Under the pieces are notes generated by a model that was given only the letters and a program-made list of their open reading frames with translations, was not told the origin of the DNA and ran no database searches. A program made the translations under genes and the position numbers. DNA of 64,000 bases, taken from positions 62,001-126,000 of the forward strand of contig NZ_JALPVJ010000012.1 of assembly GCF_023544445.1 (NCBI RefSeq), in the 5' to 3' direction. Source of the DNA: Actinoplanes sp. M2I2 (GTDB taxonomy: Bacteria > Actinomycetota > Actinomycetes > Mycobacteriales > Micromonosporaceae). Positions 6,532-13,800 of the stretch are shown in pieces. Numbering within the stretch: the first letter of the stretch is position 1; the number at the start of each line of letters is the position of its first letter.

Positions 6532-8826
6532 TTACTCGCCCCGCGAGACCAGTCGGCGGCCGACCGCGGCGATGAGCCGATCGAGCTCGGAACCGAACGG
6601 GTTGTCGTGCACCAGGTAGGTCCAGGTGGCGCTCGGCCGGACGATCTTGGCGCGGTCGGGCTCCCAGCCGTCGCTGAAGTCGGTCTCCTCGAACGTCTCG
6701 ATCGTCCTTCGCTCGATCTCGAGCAGGACCTTCTGGAACGCCGGCACGGCAGCCCGGTGGAACTCGTCGAGCGGGTCGAGCTTGCCCAGCGCCCGCAGGT
6801 GCACGCCCTCGCGCACCTCGGACAGCTCGGCCAGGTGCTCGACCCACAGCCGGTCGAGGTGGTACAGCGCGATCGCCCGGGCCGCGTCGGAGAGCACGTC
6901 CTCGTCGAGCTCCTTGGCCTTCTCGGACGAGCGCTCGAGCAGCATGATCGTCGCCACCTCGGAGGTCAGCAGCCGCTCGCGGCGCTCGGCCAGGGCCACC
7001 CGCTGCTGCTCGATGACGACGCTGTAGCGCCAGGTGTTGCGGTGGATCTCGTGGTTGACGCCCTCGGCGACCCGCTGGGCGTGCTCGACCGCGTAGTCGA
7101 CCTGGTCGTCGTGCACCACGCCGTCCATGTCCATCCGGGGCGACGCCGGCAGGATGTCGCCCGCGTGCCGGGTGACCAGCTCGTCCTCCAGGCTGACGAA
7201 GAAGACCGAGCCACCCGGGTCGCCCTGGCGGCCGGCCCGGCCGCGGAGCTGGTCGTCGACGCGGCGGCTGTCGTGCCGGCCGGCGCCGATCACGTAGAGC
7301 CCGCCCAGCTCGACCACGCGGTCGCGGTCGGTCTCGTCGCTGCCACCGAGGCGGATGTCGACACCCCGGCCGGCCATCTGCGTCGAGACGGTGACCGCGC
7401 CCAGCGCCCCCGCCTCGGCGATGATCTGCGCCTCCTCGGCGTCGTTCTTGGCGTTCAGCACGTTCGACGGCACGCCGGCCGCGGCCAGCTGCTTGGCCAG
7501 CAGCTCGGACGCCTTCACGTCCAGGGTGCCCACGAGCACCGGGCGGCCCTTCTCGTGGGCGATCTTGATTTCCTCGACCAGAGCCTCGTCGCGGGTCTCG
7601 TGGGCCGAATAGATGCGGTCGGGCTCGTCGTCGCGGATGTTCTCGGCGTTCGACGGGATGACCGCGACCTCGAGGTTGAAGTACTCGCGGAGCTGTTCGC
7701 CGACGTGCACGGCGGTGGCGGTCATGCCGCAGACGGTCTGGTAGAGCGCGATGTAGGCCTGCACGGTGATCGTGTCGAGGACCTCGCCCTCGGCGGTGGC
7801 GGTCAGGCCCTCCTTCGCCTCGACGGCGGCCTGCAGGCCGTCGGGCCAGCGGCGGCGCTGAGCGACCCGGCCGCGCATCTCGTCGATCAGCTCGACCGAG
7901 CCGTCGCGGACGATGTAGTCGACGTCGCGGCGCAGCAGGGCCTCGGCGTGCAGCGCCACGTTGACCGCGGACAGCTGCCGCACCTGGTCGTCGGCGTACA
8001 GATCGATGTCGCCGAGCTGCTCCTCCATCTTCTTGAGCCCGGCCTCGGTGAAGGCCACGCTGCGGCCGTCCTCGGCCACCTCGTAGTCCTTGCCCGCCCG
8101 GAGCTGGCGCACCAGGTCGGCCGCGCCGAGCACCGGGTCGGCCTCGGTGGCCAGGCTGCCGGCCAGGACCATCGGCACCCGGGCCTCGTCGATCAGGATG
8201 GAGTCGGCCTCGTCGACGATCGCCGTGGCCAGCTCGCGCTGCACCCGGTCCTCCACGTCGGTGACCAGCTGGTCGCGCAGATAGTCGAAACCGGCCTCGC
8301 TGACCGACACGTAGGTGACGTCGGCCAAGTAGGCCTCGCGGCGCTCCTCGTGGGTCGACGCCTCGGTGACCCAGCCGACGCTGAGGCCGAGCAGCTTGTA
8401 GACCGGCTGCATCCACTCGGCGTCGCGGCGGGCCAGGTAGTCGTTGACGGTGAGCACGTGCACCGGGCCGTTGCCCAGGCGGACGTGGCCGTACGCCGCG
8501 ACGACCGCCGTCAGCGTCTTGCCCTCACCGGTGGCCATCTCGGCGACCTTGCCCGAGAGCAGGGCCATCGCGCCGAGCAGCTGCACGTCGTACGGCCGCT
8601 GCTCGAGGGCCCGGTGGGCCGCCTCGCGGCCGATCGCGCAGATCTCGGTGAAGTCGGTGGCCTCCTGGGCGGCCGCGGTCAGCGCCTCGTCGTCGAGCTC
8701 GCGGAGCGCTTCCTCACGAGCGTCGATGGCCGGAAGACGCTTGCGGAACGGCGCCAGGTCGACCGTCGTGCCCGGACGCTGCAAGAACTTGCGAAACCGG
8801 CTCTTCAGCCGCTGAGACACACCCAT
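6532..8826 (-). CDS. secA2: SecA2, accessory preprotein translocase ATPase
   Basis: 764 residues, shorter than housekeeping SecA and lacking its C-terminal linker and zinc tail, as expected for actinobacterial SecA2. Helicase motifs are intact: Walker A MATGEGKTL, DEAD-like VDEADSILIDEAR, GMTAT, QMAGRGVDIRLGG and the arginine-finger region DDQLRGRAGRQGDPGGS. It drives ATP-dependent export of a substrate subset through SecYEG. No accessory Sec partner or obvious substrate gene is adjacent. It is monocistronic, with its own terminator, and divergent from the STAS-HATPase gene. Confidence 0.92.
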   Translation of the reverse strand: MGVSQRLKSRFRKFLQRPGTTVDLAPFRKRLPAIDAREEALRELDDEALTAAAQEATDFTEICAIGREAAHRALEQRPYDVQLLGAMALLSGKVAEMATGEGKTLTAVVAAYGHVRLGNGPVHVLTVNDYLARRDAEWMQPVYKLLGLSVGWVTEASTHEERREAYLADVTYVSVSEAGFDYLRDQLVTDVEDRVQRELATAIVDEADSILIDEARVPMVLAGSLATEADPVLGAADLVRQLRAGKDYEVAEDGRSVAFTEAGLKKMEEQLGDIDLYADDQVRQLSAVNVALHAEALLRRDVDYIVRDGSVELIDEMRGRVAQRRRWPDGLQAAVEAKEGLTATAEGEVLDTITVQAYIALYQTVCGMTATAVHVGEQLREYFNLEVAVIPSNAENIRDDEPDRIYSAHETRDEALVEEIKIAHEKGRPVLVGTLDVKASELLAKQLAAAGVPSNVLNAKNDAEEAQIIAEAGALGAVTVSTQMAGRGVDIRLGGSDETDRDRVVELGGLYVIGAGRHDSRRVDDQLRGRAGRQGDPGGSVFFVSLEDELVTRHAGDILPASPRMDMDGVVHDDQVDYAVEHAQRVAEGVNHEIHRNTWRYSVVIEQQRVALAERRERLLTSEVATIMLLERSSEKAKELDEDVLSDAARAIALYHLDRLWVEHLAELSEVREGVHLRALGKLDPLDEFHRAAVPAFQKVLLEIERRTIETFEETDFSDGWEPDRAKIVRPSATWTYLVHDNPFGSELDRLIAAVGRRLVSRGE

Positions 8827-8885
8827 GGCGGGCTACGGTACTTCATTTTCCTGAGCGGTTGGTCACGACTACCGGCCCGCGACGC

Positions 8886-8911
8886 GTTTGTGTCACCTTC
8901 ACGCCGGGCAA
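8886..8911 (+). promoter_or_regulatory. sigma-B/F-type promoter of the first STAS-HATPase gene
   Basis: GTTTGT, 14-nt spacer, GGGCAA, ending 35 nt before the GTG start at 8947. It differs from consensus only in the C of GGGCAA and matches the variant found before the sigma-STAS gene (GGGCAC). Confidence 0.5.
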
Positions 8912-8946
8912 AGCGACACGGCAGATTGTCCGACGAAGGAGGCAGG

Positions 8947-9687
8947 GTGCCGAGTCAGCTCGTGTGCCGGCCGGAACGAGGGTTCCCGGTCGCCGCGCTG
9001 CGCGTCAGCGGCACCCTCGATCAGGTCACCGGGGACGCCCTCCAGCAGGCCGTCCGGCTGCGGCTGGCCGACCAGCCGTCCGTGCTGCTGCTCGACGTCG
9101 CCGGGCTGCGCATCGGCGATCCGGTCGGACTGTCCGCGCTCAGCGCGACCGTGTGCGAGGCCCACGAGTGGCCGGACGTGCCGGTCGTGCTCTGCGGCGC
9201 CGACGCCCGGACCCGCGCGATGATCAACGACGCGCCCGACTGCGCGGAGCTGCGCTACGCCGACGACTTCACGGCCGCGGTCGCGTCGACCGGCGCCGGG
9301 ACGTCCCCGCCGCCGCTGCGGGTGCGCCTGCGGCCGATGCCCGAGGCCTGCCGGCAGGTGCGCGGGCTGGTCGGCCAGGCCTGCACAGCCTGGCAACGGG
9401 CCGACCTGGTGGCCACCGCGACGTTGATCGCCACCGAGCTGGTGGCCAACGTGGTGCGGCACGCGCACACCACGATGGACTTCACCATGCGGCCGCTGCA
9501 GGGTGGCCGGCTGGGCATGAGCGTGCGCGACCACAGCCGCCGGATGCCCCGGCCCAAGGAGGCGGCGCTCTCCGACCCCGGCGGGCGGGGCCTGCGCCTC
9601 GTCCGGGATCTGACCGACGCCTGGGGCGTGCTGCCGGTGACCGACGGCAAAGTCGTGTGGACGCGCCTGCGCGCGGCGACTATCTGA
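8947..9687 (+). CDS. STAS-HATPase fusion, partner-switching regulator
   Basis: 246 residues from GTG 8947, with AAGGAGG just upstream. Residues 10-100 are a STAS (anti-anti-sigma) domain; about 120-245 are an RsbW/SpoIIAB-like ATPase with N-box TELVANVVRHAH and G-box GGRGLRLVRDL. In classical partner switching these are separate proteins that oppose each other. The STAS phosphorylation site is not conserved: IGDPVGLSAL has no Ser after the Asp. Length and order match the second fusion at 11680, so the two are paralogues. Likely target: a sigma-B/F-type sigma factor or its antagonist (inference). Confidence 0.8.
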   Translation: MPSQLVCRPERGFPVAALRVSGTLDQVTGDALQQAVRLRLADQPSVLLLDVAGLRIGDPVGLSALSATVCEAHEWPDVPVVLCGADARTRAMINDAPDCAELRYADDFTAAVASTGAGTSPPPLRVRLRPMPEACRQVRGLVGQACTAWQRADLVATATLIATELVANVVRHAHTTMDFTMRPLQGGRLGMSVRDHSRRMPRPKEAALSDPGGRGLRLVRDLTDAWGVLPVTDGKVVWTRLRAATI

Positions 9688-9748
9688 CCCGCCGCCATCG
9701 GCGCACCGGGCGGGGTCCGTACGGGTTGAAGTGCGGTAGCGTCTGTGT

Positions 9749-11596
9749 GTGCAGCCGACGGATCCGCATTTAGAGGCACTCCTGGTCTATCTCAAGGAGT
9801 CGCGCGGTTTCGACTTCACCGGCTACAAGCGGTCGAGCCTGGCCCGGCGGATCAACCGGCGGATGAGCCAGATCAACGCGACCGATTATCAGAACTATCT
9901 GGACTATCTGCAGGTCCATCCGGACGAGTTCGCCGCGTTGTTCAACACCGTCCTGATCAACGTGACCAGCTTCTTCCGCGACAGCGAGGCCTGGGACTAC
10001 CTCAGCAAAGAGGTGCTCGAGCCGCTGATCGCGGCCAAGCCGGACGACTCGCCGATCCGGATCTGGTGCGCCGGCTGCGCGTCCGGCGAGGAGGCCTACA
10101 CCCTCGCCATGGCCTTCGCCGAACTGCTCGGCGTGCCGGCTTTCAAGGACCGGGTCAAGATCTACGCCACCGACATCGACGAGGAACAGCTCAACGAGGC
10201 CCGCCAGGCGACGTACGGCGACCGCGAGATGGAGGCGGTGCCGCCGGAGCTCGCCGAGCGCTACTTCGAGCCGGTGAACGGCCGGTTCGCCTTCCGCAAG
10301 GACCTGCGCCGCTCGGTCATCTTCGGCCGCAACGATCTGGTGCAGGACGCGCCGATCTCCCGGATCGACCTGCTGGCCTGCCGCAACACGCTGATGTACT
10401 TCAACGCCGAGACCCAGGCCAAGATCCTCGGGCGGTTCCACTTCGCGCTGCGCGACGACGGCGTGCTGTTCCTGGGCAAGGCCGAGATGCTGCTCAGCCA
10501 CACCGGCCTTTTCACCCCGATCGACCTCAAGCGCCGGGTCTTCCGCCGGGTTCCCCGCCTCTACGCGCGGCCCGGCACCGCCTTCGCCGACCTGCCGACG
10601 CCGCCCGACCTGGCGGTGACCGGGCTCGGCGAGCTCCGCGACGAGGCCTTCGCCGCCAGCCCGCTGGCCCAGCTCACGCTCACTCCCGACGGTCACGTCG
10701 CGGTGTTCAACCGGCAGCTGGAGAAGATGTTCGGGGTGTCGTCGCGCGACATCGGCCGCCCGTTCAGCGACCTCGAACTGTCCTACCGCCCGGTCGAGCT
10801 GCGCCGCTACGTCGAGCAGGCCCAGCTCGAACGGCGCGCGCTCCGGGTCCCCGACGTCGACTTCCAGCGCGGCGCCGACCAGCTCACCCTCGAAGTGCAG
10901 GTCAGCCCGCTCGCGGGGGCGGACGGCAGCCTTCTCGGCGTCACGCTCGCCTTCCATGACGTGACCGCGTCGCGGCGGCTCAAGGACGAGCTGGAGCACG
11001 CCAACCAGCAGCTCGAGACGGCGTACGAGGAGTTGCAGTCGACCAACGAGGAGCTGGAGACCACCAACGAGGAGCTCCAGTCCACGGTCGAGGAGCTGGA
11101 GACCACCAACGAGGAGCTCCAGTCGACCAACGAAGAACTGGAGACGATGAACGAGGAGCTCCAGTCGACCAACGACGAGCTCCAGAGCATCAACGACCAG
11201 CTGCGCATGTCCAGCGTCCAGCTGGACGAGGCCAACGTGTTCCTCGAGACGGTGCTGACCAGCATGGAGGCGGGCGTCGCGGTGGTCGATCCTGACCTGC
11301 GCGTCCGCATGTGGAATCGCCGGGCCGAGGATCTGTGGGGCCTGCGCTCGGCCGAGGTGATCGGTCAGCACTTCCTCAACCTCGACATCGGCCTGCCGAT
11401 CGACCAGCTGCGACCGATCCTGCGGGCGGCCACCTCCCCGGAGGCGACCGGCGTCGAACTGGAGGTCGACGCCGTGAACCGGCGGGGTCGATCGATATCG
11501 GTACGGGTGGCGTGCACGCCACTGCGGCGCCGCGACGGTGGCCGGCTCGAGGGCGCGATCATCGTCATGGAGACCGGCTCGACCGAGGCGGTCTGA
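9749..11596 (+). CDS. CheR-type methyltransferase with PAS domains and long coiled coil
   Basis: 615 residues, GTG start with no strong ribosome site. Residues 1-80 are the CheR all-alpha domain and about 80-280 the SAM methyltransferase (IRIWCAGCASGEEAYTLAM). A PAS-like domain at about 300-410 follows, then a heptad coiled coil at about 417-500 built of repeated EELQSTNEELETTNEEL, and a second PAS at about 500-612. This matches the CheR-PAS half of CheB-CheR fusions, but no CheB domain or chemoreceptor gene is present. Its position 61 bp after one STAS-HATPase gene and before another suggests a sensory role in partner switching rather than chemotaxis (inference). Confidence 0.85.
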   Translation: MQPTDPHLEALLVYLKESRGFDFTGYKRSSLARRINRRMSQINATDYQNYLDYLQVHPDEFAALFNTVLINVTSFFRDSEAWDYLSKEVLEPLIAAKPDDSPIRIWCAGCASGEEAYTLAMAFAELLGVPAFKDRVKIYATDIDEEQLNEARQATYGDREMEAVPPELAERYFEPVNGRFAFRKDLRRSVIFGRNDLVQDAPISRIDLLACRNTLMYFNAETQAKILGRFHFALRDDGVLFLGKAEMLLSHTGLFTPIDLKRRVFRRVPRLYARPGTAFADLPTPPDLAVTGLGELRDEAFAASPLAQLTLTPDGHVAVFNRQLEKMFGVSSRDIGRPFSDLELSYRPVELRRYVEQAQLERRALRVPDVDFQRGADQLTLEVQVSPLAGADGSLLGVTLAFHDVTASRRLKDELEHANQQLETAYEELQSTNEELETTNEELQSTVEELETTNEELQSTNEELETMNEELQSTNDELQSINDQLRMSSVQLDEANVFLETVLTSMEAGVAVVDPDLRVRMWNRRAEDLWGLRSAEVIGQHFLNLDIGLPIDQLRPILRAATSPEATGVELEVDAVNRRGRSISVRVACTPLRRRDGGRLEGAIIVMETGSTEAV

Positions 11597-11603
11597 GGCG
11601 CCC

Positions 11604-11628
11604 GTTTGCCGATTCCGACGAAGGGTAT
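11604..11628 (+). promoter_or_regulatory. sigma-B/F-type promoter of the second STAS-HATPase gene
   Basis: GTTTGC, 13-nt spacer, GGGTAT: a full match to the sigma-B/F pattern, 52 nt before the ATG at 11680 and only 8 nt after the CheR-PAS stop codon. It gives the gene its own promoter inside the cluster. Confidence 0.7.
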
Positions 11629-11679
11629 GCCCCAGCGGTCGCCCCGGCTGGGAACGGCGAGGATGCGGAAGGCACAAGG

Positions 11680-12414
11680 ATGGCCATCACGTACGAGGTC
11701 AGCATCGACGAGGCGGGCCTGGTCGGCTCGATCGCCGGTGCTCTGCGCCTGTCCGACGTGACCAGCCTCTACCTCCACATGCTGAAGTCGCTGGCCGAAC
11801 AGCCCGACGCGTTGCTGCTCGACGTCTCCGGCATGCTGGTCTCCGAGCCTCTCGCGCTGTCCGTCTTCACGGCGGCGACGCGGCAGGCAGCCCGGTGGCC
11901 GGGCACTCCCATCCTGCTCTGCGCACCGCCGGGCGCGACCCGGGATGCCCTGGACGGGCCGGCCTACCGCCGGCTCACCGTCGTCGACAGCCTGACCGCC
12001 GCCCGCTCCAGTCTGGCCGGCACCCCGCACGACGAGATGCCGGCCCTCTCGGAGGAACTGCTTCCGGTCGCCGGCGCGGCCCGGCACGCCCGCGACGTAG
12101 CCACCGACGCCTGCCTGCGGTGGGACCTGCCGCATCTGGTCGCCCCGGCCAGCCTGATCGCCAACGAGCTGGTCAGCAACGTCGTCGACCATGCCCACAC
12201 GATGATGACGCTGCAGTTGTCGTTGCGGTCGCGCTACCTCAACATCGCCGTCCGCGACGGTTCGGCTGTCGAGGTGCGGCCACCGGGCCACGTGCCCATC
12301 GAAGCCCGGCGTGGGCGTGGTCTGTTGCTGGTCGACGCGACCGCGCACACCTGGGGCTGCATGCCGTCGGCTGATGGCAAGGTGGTGTGGGCCTCCCTGC
12401 GCCGCGCAGAGTGA
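11680..12414 (+). CDS. STAS-HATPase fusion, partner-switching regulator (second copy)
   Basis: 244 residues beginning MAITYEVSIDEAGL. N-terminal STAS (about 5-100) with LLLDVSGMLVSEPLALSVF, where the usual D-S-x-G site is replaced by SEPL and cannot be phosphorylated in the standard way. C-terminal HATPase (about 120-244) with N-box NELVSNVVDHAH and G-box RRGRGLLLVDA. Similar in size and layout to the protein at 8947 but diverged. It converges on the sigma-STAS gene with a 36-bp gap, and the matching promoters suggest a shared circuit. Confidence 0.8.
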   Translation: MAITYEVSIDEAGLVGSIAGALRLSDVTSLYLHMLKSLAEQPDALLLDVSGMLVSEPLALSVFTAATRQAARWPGTPILLCAPPGATRDALDGPAYRRLTVVDSLTAARSSLAGTPHDEMPALSEELLPVAGAARHARDVATDACLRWDLPHLVAPASLIANELVSNVVDHAHTMMTLQLSLRSRYLNIAVRDGSAVEVRPPGHVPIEARRGRGLLLVDATAHTWGCMPSADGKVVWASLRRAE

Positions 12415-12423
12415 CGTCTCGCT

Positions 12424-12478
12424 TTCCAGCAAGCGGGCGAGCCCGCGGCCTCAGCCTTCCAGCAGGCGGGCAAGCCCG
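12424..12478. repeat. imperfect 22-bp direct repeat at the sigma-STAS 3' end
   Basis: The units 12424-12445 and 12457-12478 match at about 19 of 22 bases. The right copy encodes the last residues of the sigma-STAS protein (GLARLLEG); the left lies beyond its stop and would encode the same peptide. The left copy contains a small GC hairpin (gcggg-cgag-cccgc) that could help separate the two convergent genes. Confidence 0.6.
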
Positions 12479-13629
12479 GTGACCGAGAGGATGCTGGCCA
12501 CGTAGGGCTGGGCGCCGGTCAGGGAGAACGGGATCTCGGCGACCGCGGCCGCCGAGGCAGCGTCGACCAGCACGGCGATGCCGGCCGCGTCGAGCAGCGG
12601 TACGCCCGACAGGTCGATCACGACCCGGTCGCGTCCGGCCAGGGCGATCGCGTGACGCAGCCCGAGGCGCATCCGCTCGGCCGTGTCGCGGTCGACCTCG
12701 CCGCGCACCCGGGCGATCACCAGGGAACCCTCGCGCACGGCCTCGACCTGCAACGGGTGCCGCTCCGACCGGCTCTCGGCGCCCTCCCAGCGCGGCGGGG
12801 TGTCGCTGAGCATCGCCTCGCGCAACCAGGCCAGCGCCCGGCTGAGCAGACGCGACACGTGCATCTGGGAGATGCCCAGCTCGGCGGCGATCTCGGCCTG
12901 GGTGCGGTTGCCGTAGAAGCGCATCGCGAGCATGCGGCGCTCCCGCGCGGGCAGGCGCATCAGCAGGTCGGCGACGGTCACCTTGTCGTCGACCAGTTCC
13001 AGGTCGCCGTCGAAGTCGCCGAGCAGGTCGCCGAACTCGGCCGCGCCGTCGCCACCACCGACGGGCGCGTTCAGCGACGAGGGCGAATAACCGGCCGACG
13101 ACTCCTGCGCCTCCAGCACGGCGGCCACCGGAACGTTGAGCCGGGCCGCGATCTCGGCCGCGGTGGGCGTACGGGAAAGGGCGGTCGTCAGGGCCATGGT
13201 GGCGTGCCCGACCTCGAGGCTGAGATCCTGCACCCGCCGGGGCACGTGGACGCCCCACGTCTTGTCGCGGAAATGCCGCTTGATCTCACCCGAGATGGTG
13301 ATGACCGCGTACGCCGTGAAGGAACCCCGCTCGGGGTCGTACCGGTCGATCGCCTTGACCAGACCGAGCCGCGCGACCTGTTCGATGTCCTCGAAGGTCT
13401 CACCGCGACCGCGGTAGCGCCGGGCCAGCCGACCGGCGAACGGCAGGCACAGCCGGGTCAGGGTGTCCCGGAGGGCGGCGCGCTCGGCCGGGCCGGCCAT
13501 CGCGGTGCGTTCCGCGTAGGCGAGCGCGACGGCGTCGAGGTCCTCGAGCCCGTCATCGGTGACCGGAGTGGCCATCCGGCCGAGGATGCCCTGGTCGGCC
13601 GGGGACTGATCGATCCGGGTCTCCGACAT
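12451..13629 (-). CDS. sigma-B/F-type sigma factor fused to a C-terminal STAS domain
   Basis: 392 residues from ATG 13629 (MSETRIDQ), preceded by AGGAGGG. Sigma region 2 lies at about 40-130 (DIEQVARLGLVKAIDRYDPE, FTAYAVITISGEIKRHFRD), region 3 at about 135-200 and region 4 at about 225-275 (LPARERRMLAMRFYGNRTQ, IAAELGISQMHVSRLLSRAL). After a linker, residues 295-392 form a STAS domain (VVIDLSGVPLLDAAGIAVL). Sigma-B/F factors normally end after region 4. The phosphorylatable D-S-x-G is DAAG here, so the domain would act as permanently unphosphorylated. It may titrate the anti-sigma factor from its own polypeptide (inference). A sigma-B/F-type promoter at 13751 suggests autoregulation. Confidence 0.9.
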   Translation of the reverse strand: MSETRIDQSPADQGILGRMATPVTDDGLEDLDAVALAYAERTAMAGPAERAALRDTLTRLCLPFAGRLARRYRGRGETFEDIEQVARLGLVKAIDRYDPERGSFTAYAVITISGEIKRHFRDKTWGVHVPRRVQDLSLEVGHATMALTTALSRTPTAAEIAARLNVPVAAVLEAQESSAGYSPSSLNAPVGGGDGAAEFGDLLGDFDGDLELVDDKVTVADLLMRLPARERRMLAMRFYGNRTQAEIAAELGISQMHVSRLLSRALAWLREAMLSDTPPRWEGAESRSERHPLQVEAVREGSLVIARVRGEVDRDTAERMRLGLRHAIALAGRDRVVIDLSGVPLLDAAGIAVLVDAASAAAVAEIPFSLTGAQPYVASILSVTGLARLLEG

Positions 13630-13750
13630 CGGCCCTCCTGTCAACGGGTCCGGCCGCGAGTCCCGGCTCGGGTGGGCCAGGCGTCCGCGCAGACGCCGCA
13701 CGTCAATGGGGGCGACCGGGTATGAACCCCATCGCCCATCGGCGACACTA

Positions 13751-13776
13751 GTGCCCTAGTTCATCAGCGCTCAAAC
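13751..13776 (-). promoter_or_regulatory. sigma-B/F-type promoter of the sigma-STAS gene
   Basis: Minus-strand GTTTGA, 14-nt spacer, GGGCAC, giving a leader of roughly 110 nt before the ATG at 13629. It is close to the consensus and similar to the element at 8886. Confidence 0.5.
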
Positions 13777-13800
13777 TTCCGCGGCCGGGTCGAGGAGAAT

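Noticed and set aside
6502..9687. A very long open frame (over 1000 codons) antisense to secA2 and running into the STAS-HATPase gene.
   Set aside because: High GC leaves antisense frames open. The secA2 strand has all helicase motifs; the antisense reading shows none. Only its 3' part (from 8947) is a real gene.
13718..13723. GGGTAT on the plus strand considered as a further sigma-B/F-type promoter.
   Set aside because: No GTTT at the required distance (the position reads CACGTC), and no plus-strand gene follows.
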